Positions 24,778-31,799 of a stretch of DNA of 64,000 bases are shown here, piece after piece. Below the pieces are notes generated by a model, which saw only the letters and a list, made by a program, of their open reading frames with translations, did no database searches and had not been told where the DNA came from. This DNA is from DATFYM01 sp035315065 (GTDB lineage Bacteria; Acidobacteriota; Terriglobia; UBA7540). How positions within the stretch are numbered: position 1 is the first letter of the stretch; every line of letters begins with the position of its first letter. The position numbers and the translations under genes are program-made. Location: positions 5,121-69,120 of the forward strand of contig DATFYM010000022.1 of assembly GCA_035315065.1 (NCBI GenBank), in the 5' to 3' direction.

Positions 24778-25239
24778 TCACTGGCCACTGCTTTTGAAGC
24801 CACTGCGAAGAAGTGGGTTGGTGACCCGGAGGAACTTGAACTGATGAAAATCCGTATCAGCGGTGCGGATATCGGTGATTCCATGTTCCCTCATGACCGC
24901 AGCGATGTGCAAATCGTGAAACCGGGTGCCCGCCATGTGCGGATATTCGCGCACGAGTTCGTCGATGACCTCCGCGTGGCGCTCCGTCTCGGCCAGGATC
25001 TCGAAGGAAGGGAAGGCTCGCAGCGTTTGGACGAAATCCCAGGACTCGGAGAAGGATGGTGGATGCGCAAAGGCCGACCGCTGCGTGCTGACGCTCAGGA
25101 ATTCATAAACAATCGACCATGTGACGCACCAGGGCTCGGCGGACGAGCCCCACTCCTGCACCAGATTCTGAGCCTGGGCATGCCCGTGACACTCCCGAAT
25201 AAACGCGTAGACCAGCAGATTCGTGTCAACCACGAACAC
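24778..25239 (-). CDS. VapC-type PIN-domain toxin
   Basis: The 153-residue protein starts MFVVDTNLLVYAF (D5), has an acidic 'WSIVYEFLSV' (E), 'GTRFHDLHIAAVMREHG' with the third acidic residue, and 'DIRTADTDFHQF' with the fourth, the full PIN constellation. It begins 2 bp after the stop of the ribbon-helix-helix antitoxin upstream. The family acts as a Mg2+-dependent endoribonuclease on tRNA or rRNA loops. It is the second of three VapBC-type pairs in the window and is not a close copy of the others. Confidence 0.93.
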   Translation of the reverse strand: MFVVDTNLLVYAFIRECHGHAQAQNLVQEWGSSAEPWCVTWSIVYEFLSVSTQRSAFAHPPSFSESWDFVQTLRAFPSFEILAETERHAEVIDELVREYPHMAGTRFHDLHIAAVMREHGITDIRTADTDFHQFKFLRVTNPLLRSGFKSSGQ

Positions 25240-25241
25240 AG

Positions 25242-25514
25242 TCAGCCCTTCTTCTCAGAATTCTTCAAGTCACGGTATAGCCTGAGTCGATCCAGATCGA
25301 GCACGCGGTATATCTCGTCGCGACTAGTGAGGTCAATCAGAGGCGGGCCGGCGCTGAAGCTAGGCAGACGAGGCAGGCGCTTGGGCTTCGGCCGCCCTTG
25401 CAGCCCCTGGCGCAGGTATTCGGTGGCAAGTTCGGAGAGGGTCGTATTCCGCTCCACGGCACGCTTCTTCAGGTCGCGAAAGACAGGGTCGGGAATTATA
25501 AGAGTCGTCTTCAT
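25242..25514 (-). CDS. CopG/RHH-type antitoxin of the PIN toxin
   Basis: The 90-residue protein starts MKTTLIIPDPVFRDLKKRAV, then 'ERNTTLSELATEYLRQGLQG', an Arc/CopG ribbon-helix-helix. The basic proline-rich centre and acidic C terminus (RDEIYRVLDLDRLRLYRDL) would wrap the toxin. I chose ATG 25514 because the preceding in-frame residues overlap a strong promoter. There is no Shine-Dalgarno, and the promoter's -10 ends only about eight bases before the ATG, so the mRNA should be leaderless. Confidence 0.9.
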   Translation of the reverse strand: MKTTLIIPDPVFRDLKKRAVERNTTLSELATEYLRQGLQGRPKPKRLPRLPSFSAGPPLIDLTSRDEIYRVLDLDRLRLYRDLKNSEKKG

Positions 25515-25550
25515 ATGGAAAACCATACGCCACATAAGGAAAAATGTCAA
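25514..25550 (-). promoter_or_regulatory. sigma-70-type promoter and palindromic operator of the RHH/PIN pair
   Basis: On the minus strand TTGACA (25550-25545), a 17-bp spacer and TATGGT (25527-25522) form a near-consensus promoter. The -10 lies within the palindrome TATGGTTTTCCATA (25527-25514), a plausible site for the RHH antitoxin. The transcription start would fall at about 25515, next to the start codon. Confidence 0.7.
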
Positions 25551-25559
25551 CGGGACTAA

Positions 25560-25690
25560 GTGTCTAGTAACTGAGACTCCTGAAAACTGAGAACTAACTG
25601 AAAACTTAGCACTGAGCACTTGGTACGAATTAGGTCGGTGAGAATAAGCGAGACAGGAACGCTGCCTTCTGCCTTCCGCCTTCCGTCCCC
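25560..25690. repeat. unpaired heptad runs (CTGAGAA-like and GCCTTCC)
   Basis: Near 25568-25625 the units ACTGAGA, CTGAAAA, CTGAGAA and CTTAGCA follow one another at mostly 7-base spacing. At 25665-25688 GCCTTCT GCCTTCC GCCTTCC is an exact 7-base tandem. No complementary arms are present, so these look like half-elements. Confidence 0.6.
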
Positions 25691-25720
25691 TGTGTTATTC
25701 TGAGGACGGGCAATCGAACC

Positions 25721-26542
25721 ATGACCGAACTTGAGCTCAAGCAGCAGCGGCTTCACGACGAGTTGGGCAGGCTGCCCTCGCTCCTCGTTGCCTACTCGGG
25801 CGGCGTGGATTCTGCTTACCTCGCCCACGCGGCATACCAAGCGCTGGGCGGCCGGATGCTAGCCGTCACCGCGCTGAGCGCGAGTTACTCGGCGTTGGAC
25901 CGGAAGGAAGCAGAGCGGTGCGCTCAGCGGGCCGCCTTCCCCCACCAGTTCATCACCACCGACGAGCTGAATGATCCCGATTACCAGGCTAACAACCCCG
26001 ATCGCTGCTACTTCTGCAAGGACGAACTCTTCCGCAAGCTGGACGAAATGGCGGCGCAGCGCGGATTCGCGGCGGTCGCCTACGGCGTGAACGTGGACGA
26101 CCAGGGCGACTGGCGTCCCGGCCAGCGCGCCGCACGCGAGCATCAGGTGCTGACGCCGCTGCTCGACGCTGGGCTGACCAAGGTGGAGATTCGAGAGTTG
26201 GCGCGCGGCGCCCAACTTCCGGTGTGGGACCGGCCGGCCTCGGCGTGCCTCTCGTCGCGGATCGCCTACGGCATTCCGGTGACGCCGGAGCGGCTGGCGG
26301 TGGTGGAGAAGGGCGAAGAAGCGGTGCGGGCGCTGGGCTTCCGCCACTTCCGCGTGCGCCATCACGATAAGCTGGTGAGGCTGGAGATCGCGCCCGCGGA
26401 ATTGCCGCGCGCCCTCACGCCGGAAATGGCGCAGAAGTTGGTGGAGATATTCAAGCCCCTGGGATTTGCTTTCGTCACCCTGGACCTAGAGGGGTACCGC
26501 CAGGGTTCATTTAACTCCGCTCTGATCGAGATCAAACGATGA
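25721..26542 (+). CDS. larE: ATP-dependent sacrificial sulfur transferase LarE
   Basis: The 273-residue protein has the PP-loop SGGVDS (YSGGVDSAYLAHAAY), the 'DRCYFCKDELF' segment with the two cysteines typical of the family, and 'RPASACLSSRIAYG' carrying the cysteine that donates sulfur in LarE of Lactobacillus type. LarE converts the carboxylates of the pyridinium dicarboxylate precursor to thiocarboxylates for the nickel-pincer nucleotide cofactor. larA, larB and larC are not within this window, so its partners lie elsewhere or it serves another thiolation. Confidence 0.93.
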   Translation: MTELELKQQRLHDELGRLPSLLVAYSGGVDSAYLAHAAYQALGGRMLAVTALSASYSALDRKEAERCAQRAAFPHQFITTDELNDPDYQANNPDRCYFCKDELFRKLDEMAAQRGFAAVAYGVNVDDQGDWRPGQRAAREHQVLTPLLDAGLTKVEIRELARGAQLPVWDRPASACLSSRIAYGIPVTPERLAVVEKGEEAVRALGFRHFRVRHHDKLVRLEIAPAELPRALTPEMAQKLVEIFKPLGFAFVTLDLEGYRQGSFNSALIEIKR

Positions 26543-26872
26543 TGGCCCGTTCGCCCAAGCCCACGCGTTCTTTGCCTTTGGCGGAGAAGCCGAAGGAGCG
26601 GGAGAGGCAACTGGCGCGCCTGTAACGTTGTGAATCGCAGTCGCGACATTCGTGCCGTCGAGCGCGAGTTCGACGCCATAGAAGAAGGCGTAGGGGAACC
26701 GTGGGATGAACCGACGCCGAGGTGAGGCTTGGTGGGTACGACTCTATGTTTGGGCGCTCGTAGAGGCCGGCTTTAGCCGGGCATCTTCTGGAGTTCAAGA
26801 TGCCGTCCTAAAGGGCGCCGCTACGAAGACCGCCCGGGACCCGAGTTTTTCAGGAACCCTCTGGACCAGGGG
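26543..26872 (+). other. intergenic region with two very short, possibly decayed ORFs
   Basis: ATG 26542 overlaps the larE stop (ATGA) and encodes 27 basic residues (MARSPKPTRSLPLAEKPKER...) to a stop at 26625. GTG 26630 then opens a 31-codon frame ending at 26725 (NRSRDIRAVEREFDAIEEGV, then GEPWDEPTPR), whose composition looks protein-like and recalls the tail of small antitoxins. They may be pieces of one broken gene. Nothing else is recognisable up to 26872 apart from a possible GCCGGC-type hairpin near 26765. Confidence 0.35.
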
Positions 26873-27820
26873 ATGCATATGGTTAACTTGCGGTGGTGCT
26901 TGAGTGTAGGGTGTATTGCGATGGTCGTTCTCAGCTTGGCGGGCGGGTCCGCTCAAGCTCAGACGCGAACCATCGCCGAGCGGCTCGGTTATCCGGCCGA
27001 CGCCAAGCTGGTGATCCTCCATGCCGACGATCTTGCCGTGGCCCACTCCGTGGATATGGCGGCCTTCGTTGCGCTCGATCAGAAGGCGGTGAGTTCGGCG
27101 AGCATCATGGTTCCCTGCCCGTGGCTCACTGAGGTGGCCGCGTACGCCAAGGCCCACCCCGAGGCCGACCTGGGGCTGCACCTCACCCTCACCAGCGAGT
27201 GGAAGACTTACCGCTGGGGTCCGGTGGCCCCCAAGGACCAGGTCCCGAGCCTACTCGACCCCGACGGATACTTTTACGCCGACGCGTTCCCCGCCGCCTC
27301 GCACGCCAAGCCGGAAGAAGCGGAGCGCGAGATTCGCGCCCAGATCGACCTGGCGATGAAGATGGGCATCCACCCCACGCACCTCGATATGCACATGGGA
27401 ACGCTGGCCGCGACGCCGGAGCTTTACGCCACGCTGGTGAAGGTGGGGCACGAGTATCACCTGCCGTTCCTGGCGGTGCACGTGAACGACGCGCGCAACG
27501 CCATGATGTCGCTGCTCTCGCCCAGCGACGTCATCCTCGACTCGCTGGTGATGTTCAATCCCGGCGTGCCGCCAGACCAGTGGACGGCGTCCTACATCAA
27601 GGCGCTCGGGTCCATCAAGCCGGGTCTTCACTACCTTATCGTTCACCTCGGCCACGACGATGCCGAACTCCAGGCCGTCACCGTGGGTCATCCCGACTAC
27701 GGGTCCGCTTGGCGGCAACGCGACTTCAACGCCGTCACCAGCCCGGAGTTTAAGCGCGCGCTGGAAGAGAATCACATCATTCTGGTGGGGTGGAAGGACC
27801 TGAGAAGAATTGCCGATTGA
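26873..27820 (+). CDS. exported ChbG/YdjC-type polysaccharide (chito-oligosaccharide) deacetylase
   Basis: The 315-residue protein has a signal peptide (CIAMVVLSLAGGSAQAQ) and YdjC-fold metal motifs: LVILHADDLAVAHSVD (D and H), LGLHLTLTSEWKTYRWGP, HPTHLDMHMGTLAATPELY and 'YLIVHLGHDDAEL'. YdjC proteins deacetylate N-acetylated sugars using a divalent metal. The signal peptide means periplasmic or extracellular action. The last three codons (I-A-D) and the stop come from the adjoining repeat (GAATTGCCGATTGA). No chitin-use genes are adjacent, so the substrate is unknown. Confidence 0.88.
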   Translation: MHMVNLRWCLSVGCIAMVVLSLAGGSAQAQTRTIAERLGYPADAKLVILHADDLAVAHSVDMAAFVALDQKAVSSASIMVPCPWLTEVAAYAKAHPEADLGLHLTLTSEWKTYRWGPVAPKDQVPSLLDPDGYFYADAFPAASHAKPEEAEREIRAQIDLAMKMGIHPTHLDMHMGTLAATPELYATLVKVGHEYHLPFLAVHVNDARNAMMSLLSPSDVILDSLVMFNPGVPPDQWTASYIKALGSIKPGLHYLIVHLGHDDAELQAVTVGHPDYGSAWRQRDFNAVTSPEFKRALEENHIILVGWKDLRRIAD

Positions 27821-27950
27821 CGATTTTCGATTCGCGGGGCCATCAGCTATCAGCCATCAGCTATCAGCAAGAACTGGCTTTCGTGCTGAGAGCTGAAAGC
27901 TGAAGGCTGTTTCCAATGGTAAGTCGTCAATCGTCAATCGTGAATTCTTT
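27808..27950. repeat. nested hairpin: TTGACGA class enclosing TATCAGC class
   Basis: The outer arms are GAATTGCCGATTGACGATT (27808) and GTCAATCGTCAATCGTGAATTC (27923-27947 region). Inside, CATCAGCTATCAGCCATCAG (27841) pairs with CTGAGAGCTGAAAGCTGAAG (near 27888). Both layers have a 7-base period. The element provides the stop codons of the genes on either side. Confidence 0.85.
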
Positions 27951-28853
27951 GGCCACGCGCACCGTGGTGACGTGAATCCGCACTGTATCTTCCACGTGCC
28001 GCGCGTACCCGCCAGCCAGTGTCACCACCACCGGAATGTTCTTGGCACGCGCTTTCCGGAACACAAGGCGATCGCGTTGCTCGAGCCCGTGAAGGGTAAG
28101 CTTGAGCCCACCCAACTGGTCTTCGCGGTAGGGATCGGCTCCGGCGAGGTAGTAGAGGATGTCCGGTTGGAACTCCTGCAGGGCGTGGTCGAGGCCGTGC
28201 TCGAGTTCCGCCAAATACTCTTCGTCCTCGACGCCATCGGCGAGGTTGATATCGAGATTGCTGGGAGGCTTGGGGACCGGATAATTGTTCAACTGGTGGA
28301 TCGACAGCGTGAACACGGTGGCGTCCGCGGCGAAGATGTCGGCGGTGCCATTGCCGTCGTGCACGTCGCAATCGACGGTCATGGCGCGCTCGATCGCTTT
28401 GTCCTTCTGCAGACGGCGAATCCCGATGGCGACGTCGTGCAGCACGCAGAAACCCTCGCCGTGATCGGGAAAAGCGTGGTGGAAGCCGCCACCCAGATTG
28501 ACCCCGGTGCCGTCTTCGAGTGCCAGTCGTCCGGCGAGGATCGAACCCCCGGCGGACAGCCACACGGCGCGGACGAGCTCGGGCGAATAGGGGATCTCGA
28601 GACGGAGGATTTCGACGTGGGAGAGCGTGCCCGTCTTGAGCTTGCGGATGTATTCGCGATGATGGACCAGCGCCACATCTTCGTCGGAGGCGGGCTCGGG
28701 CTCCACAAAATCCTCGGGCTTCGCTACGCTGTCGCGCAGCAGCCGTTCCTTGGTCAGCCTGTACTTCACCGAGGGAAAGACGTGGTCGCCGAGGTTCAGG
28801 TCATAGTGGTCAGAGTAGACGATCTTCACGCTGGCTCCTGGCTTTCTATACAT
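27927..28853 (-). CDS. histone-deacetylase-family (arginase-fold) zinc amidohydrolase
   Basis: The 308-residue protein has 'LGGGFHHAFPDHGEGFCVLHD' with the HH dyad and charge relay, DVHDGNG (zinc ligands D and H), 'YYLAGADPYREDQLGGL' (third ligand D) and 'VTLAGGYARHVEDT'. It deacetylates an unknown acyl-lysine, polyamine or small-molecule substrate. I start it at ATG 28853 (MYRKPGASVKIVYSDHYDL); the upstream frame to 28937 is repeat-derived (SSIQNPKSKI). The C terminus EFTIDD and stop are also repeat-derived. Confidence 0.92.
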   Translation of the reverse strand: MYRKPGASVKIVYSDHYDLNLGDHVFPSVKYRLTKERLLRDSVAKPEDFVEPEPASDEDVALVHHREYIRKLKTGTLSHVEILRLEIPYSPELVRAVWLSAGGSILAGRLALEDGTGVNLGGGFHHAFPDHGEGFCVLHDVAIGIRRLQKDKAIERAMTVDCDVHDGNGTADIFAADATVFTLSIHQLNNYPVPKPPSNLDINLADGVEDEEYLAELEHGLDHALQEFQPDILYYLAGADPYREDQLGGLKLTLHGLEQRDRLVFRKARAKNIPVVVTLAGGYARHVEDTVRIHVTTVRVAKEFTIDD

Positions 28854-28880
28854 CACGGCGTAAGTGTGGCGCTTCGAATT

Positions 28881-28967
28881 TATTTTGGATTTTGGATTTT
28901 GGATTGAAGAACCCGCTGTGGTCGCTCTTCTCTTCAATCCAAAATCGAAAATCCAAAATCCAAAATA
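28881..28967. repeat. TTTTGGA heptad hairpin
   Basis: TATTTTGGATTTTGGATTTT (28881) continues GGATTG. The complementary run AATCCAAAATCGAAAATCC, then AAAATCCAAAATA, ends at 28967. The loop is GAAGAACCCGCTGTGGTCGC and a few bases. Confidence 0.9.
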
Positions 28968-29006
28968 GACGCCTTACGCTCCACGACTGTTCGTCCAGTG
29001 GAGCGG

Positions 29007-30914
29007 TCATTCCACGGTTACCGACTTCGCCAGGTTCCGCGGCTGATCCACGTCGCAGCCTCGCAGCACGCCGATGTGGTAGGCGAGCAGTTGCAGCGGC
29101 ACTACCTCGAGGATGGTGGAAAGGAACCCGTTGGTCGACGGCAGCACGATCAGGTGATCAGCCATCTCCGCCACCTCGCGGTCACCTTCCGTAACCAGGG
29201 CGATGATCTGCGCGCCGCGCGCCTTGGCTTCCTTGATGTTCGAGACGGTACGCTCGTAGCGCGTCTTGGAATCGGCGGAGCGCGGGTCGGAGGTGGCGAT
29301 CACCACCACGGGCAGGCCTTCGTCAATGAGAGCGGCCGGTCCGTGCTTCATCTCGCCGGCCGGGTGGGCTTCGGCGTGGATGTAAGACACCTTCTTCATT
29401 TTCAGCGCGCCTTCGAGGGCAATGGGAAAATGGACACCGCGCCCGAGAAACAAGAAAGCCGAGGAGCGATAGAGCTCGCGCGCCAGGTCTTCATAGTCCT
29501 CGTCGTTTTGCAGCACCGACTCGAGCTGGCGCGGCAGCGCTGCCAAGTCTGCCAGGCGTTGCTTGGCGTCCGACGGTGGCAGCAGGTTGCGCGTCTGCCC
29601 CAGGTACACGGCGAGAAGATAAAGCGCGGTGAGTTGGGCGCTGAAAGTCTTGGTGGAACCCACCGCGATTTCCGGGCCGGCGTGGCTGTAAATGGCGCCG
29701 TTCGACTCGCGCGGCACCATGCTGCCCAGCACGTTGCAAATGGCCAGCGTCTTCGAACCCTTGGCCTGGGCCTCGCGCTGCGCGGCGATGGTGTCTGCTG
29801 TCTCGCCCGACTGGGTGACAAGAATGGTGAGCGTGCGCGGTTCCACCAGCGGGTCACGGTAGCGAAACTCGGAGGCGTAATCCACCTCGACGGGCACGCG
29901 CGCCAGGCGCTCGATCATAGTCTTTCCCGCCAGCGCGGCGTGACGGGAAGTCCCGGCGGCGATGATCTTGATCTCGCGGAACGAGCGAAACTCGTCCTCG
30001 GTAATCTCCATTTCGTCCAGAAACACCTGGCCCGTCTCGGGCGAAATCCGGCCCAGCATGGTATCGCGCACCGCGCGCGGCTGCTCGTAGATTTCTTTGA
30101 GCATGAAATGCTTGAACCCGCCCTTTTCCGCCAGGATCGGGTCCCAAGTGATGTGCTGGACACGGCGGCTGACGGGGTGCCCCTCGAAGTCGGTCAGCTT
30201 CACGCCGTTCGGTGTCAGCACCGCGAGGTCGCCGTCGGCAAGGAAGAAGAGGTCGCGCGTGTGGTAAAGAATGGCGGGCACGTCGCTGGCGACGAAATAC
30301 TCGTCCTTGCCAAGCCCGATCACTGCCGGCGGGCCTCGGCGCACGGCTACGATCTTGTTCCGGTCGCGCGTCGAGATGATGGCGAGCGCGAAGACGCCGG
30401 TGAGTTCGTGCACGGCGGCACGTACCGCCTCCTCGAGACTGGTGGGACGCGCGGCCGCCAGCGCGTCGCCGCTGGTGGGCGCCGGGTCAGCCGGCCCGCG
30501 GTTCAGGTACCGCTCGATCAGGTGGGCGATCACTTCGGTGTCGGTCTCGGTGCGAAACTTATGGCCTTCCGCTTCGAGCTGCTTCTTCAGCTCCTCGTAG
30601 TTCTCGATAATCCCGTTGTGGACCACCGCCACACTGCCATGGCAGTCGCGATGCGGGTGGGCGTTCTCTTCCGTGGGCGCGCCGTGCGTGGCCCAGCGCG
30701 TGTGCCCGATCCCGTAAGTGCCTTCGAGAGGATCGAGCCGGATCACCTCTTCCAGGTTGCGCAGCTTGCCGCGGGCGCGACGAACCTCCAGGGTACCGTC
30801 CTTCATCACCGCCAGCCCTGCCGAGTCGTAGCCGCGGTACTGCAGCCGCTGCAAGCCTTCCAGCAGGACGGGGACGACGCGCTTGTTACCGATGTAACCG
30901 ATGATGCCAGACAT
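29007..30914 (-). CDS. glmS: glutamine--fructose-6-phosphate aminotransferase (isomerizing)
   Basis: GlmS makes glucosamine-6-phosphate, the first step to UDP-GlcNAc. The 635-residue protein has the N-terminal class II glutaminase domain (SGIIGYIGNKRVVPVLLEGL, 'QYRGYDSAGLAV', 'IGHTRWATHG'), two SIS domains (ITEDEFRSFREIKIIAAGTS; 'TYHAEAHPAGEMKHGP' type segment) and the canonical C terminus DQPRNLAKSVTVE. ATG 30914 is fixed by the catalytic N terminus. Residue 2, normally the nucleophilic cysteine (MCGI...), is serine here (codon TCT). All other glutaminase motifs look intact. It is either a real active-site change or a one-base sequence error. Confidence 0.95.
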   Translation of the reverse strand: MSGIIGYIGNKRVVPVLLEGLQRLQYRGYDSAGLAVMKDGTLEVRRARGKLRNLEEVIRLDPLEGTYGIGHTRWATHGAPTEENAHPHRDCHGSVAVVHNGIIENYEELKKQLEAEGHKFRTETDTEVIAHLIERYLNRGPADPAPTSGDALAAARPTSLEEAVRAAVHELTGVFALAIISTRDRNKIVAVRRGPPAVIGLGKDEYFVASDVPAILYHTRDLFFLADGDLAVLTPNGVKLTDFEGHPVSRRVQHITWDPILAEKGGFKHFMLKEIYEQPRAVRDTMLGRISPETGQVFLDEMEITEDEFRSFREIKIIAAGTSRHAALAGKTMIERLARVPVEVDYASEFRYRDPLVEPRTLTILVTQSGETADTIAAQREAQAKGSKTLAICNVLGSMVPRESNGAIYSHAGPEIAVGSTKTFSAQLTALYLLAVYLGQTRNLLPPSDAKQRLADLAALPRQLESVLQNDEDYEDLARELYRSSAFLFLGRGVHFPIALEGALKMKKVSYIHAEAHPAGEMKHGPAALIDEGLPVVVIATSDPRSADSKTRYERTVSNIKEAKARGAQIIALVTEGDREVAEMADHLIVLPSTNGFLSTILEVVPLQLLAYHIGVLRGCDVDQPRNLAKSVTVE

Positions 30915-30916
30915 AA

Positions 30917-30945
30917 GAGCAGTGACGAGTGAACAGTGACGAACG
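30917..30945. repeat. solo GTGACGA heptad arm
   Basis: AGCAGTGACGAGTGAACAGT, then GACGAACGG, follows a 7-base period and matches the class completed at 54167. No complementary arm is present. It lies directly upstream of glmS. Confidence 0.55.
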
Positions 30946-31078
30946 GAAAAGCCAAAGAGCCGCGTCGGGTTTAGAAAACCGCAGTGCGGCTCGGGCACCG
31001 ACAAGTATAGCAGATGTATCGTGCCATTCGGGCCGCTATACCACGCCCGCTTTGCCGGGAGAATCGTCAAGAAAGGAG

Positions 31079-31106
31079 TTGACTCACGATCGATTTGTCG
31101 TACAAT
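31079..31106 (+). promoter_or_regulatory. promoter of the CopG/PIN pair, predicted leaderless
   Basis: TTGACT (31079-31084), a 16-bp spacer and TACAAT (31101-31106) lie directly before ATG 31115. Transcription should start about 31113, leaving essentially no leader. An AAGGAG sequence lies just before the -35, too far upstream to serve as ribosome site. Confidence 0.65.
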
Positions 31107-31114
31107 CGTAAGAC

Positions 31115-31387
31115 ATGGGCGAAACCGTGACTTTCCGGCTCGACTCCGAGACGGAAAAGATTCTTAACGATCTGGTTCGGCGCGAGAAACGCGCGCGGTC
31201 CGAGGTGATCAGGGACGCGCTGCGCGCCAAGTGGAATTCGGTTTGCGAGGAAACACGGCCCACCGCTTGGGAGGTATACAAGACTCTCAAGATTCCCACA
31301 GCCCGTCCTTACCGTGATACCGCACGCCATGTTGAAGAGCTCCTGAAGGAGAAACTACTTGCCAAGCGCAGAGACGGTACTCTGTGA
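31115..31387 (+). CDS. CopG/RHH-type antitoxin
   Basis: The 90-residue protein starts ETVTFRLDSETEKILNDLVR, then 'REKRARSEVIRDALRAKW', a clear ribbon-helix-helix. The C-terminal half (HVEELLKEKLLAKRRDG) is charged and helical. It overlaps the PIN toxin by 29 bp. The initiation region has no Shine-Dalgarno but a promoter ending eight bases earlier. Antitoxins of this kind neutralise the toxin and repress the operon. Confidence 0.92.
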   Translation: MGETVTFRLDSETEKILNDLVRREKRARSEVIRDALRAKWNSVCEETRPTAWEVYKTLKIPTARPYRDTARHVEELLKEKLLAKRRDGTL

Positions 31388-31775
31388 TACTGGTCCACTC
31401 GTGGCGCTCTTCTCCGAAGGACAATATGCGCAGGAGAGTTGCCAAGGAGCGCTCAAAGAGGTACATGGAACACTATTGACCACCCTTCCGGTGATTACCG
31501 AGGCGTTCTACTTCCTCGATCTAGGATCGGAACGAGAGCTGCTTTGGGAGTTTATTCTAGGCGGGGCCCTTCGCCTTGCTGAAATCTTGCCGGCCGACCT
31601 CAGTAGGATGCGCAGCTTGATGAAGAAGTATTTCGATCTGCCCATGGATTTTGCCGATGCTTCTCTGGTGGCAATGGCGGAGAGCCTGAACGTTCGAAAG
31701 ATATTCACGCTGGACCGGCGCCACTTCGGTGTTTATCGGCCGCGCCATACACATTCTTTCGACGTGTTCCCGTAG
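31359..31775 (+). CDS. PIN-domain toxin (VapC-like)
   Basis: The 138-residue protein has D10 in TVLCDTGPLVALF, E in 'LPVITEAFYFLD', D in 'PMDFADASLVAMAE' and D in 'IFTLDRRHFGVYR', the PIN active site. The start is TTG 31359 with GAAGGAG eight bases upstream, inside the antitoxin gene. It converges on argJ with a 24-bp gap. It is the third VapBC-type pair in the window. Confidence 0.92.
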   Translation: MPSAETVLCDTGPLVALFSEGQYAQESCQGALKEVHGTLLTTLPVITEAFYFLDLGSERELLWEFILGGALRLAEILPADLSRMRSLMKKYFDLPMDFADASLVAMAESLNVRKIFTLDRRHFGVYRPRHTHSFDVFP

Positions 31776-31799
31776 AACCAGATGACCACGGATTTCCTC

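Noticed and set aside
28998..30932. A 644-codon open frame on the + strand opposite glmS
   Set aside because: It is the antisense shadow of a GC-rich conserved gene; the translated product is rich in R, H and G with no motif, while the minus strand encodes complete GlmS.
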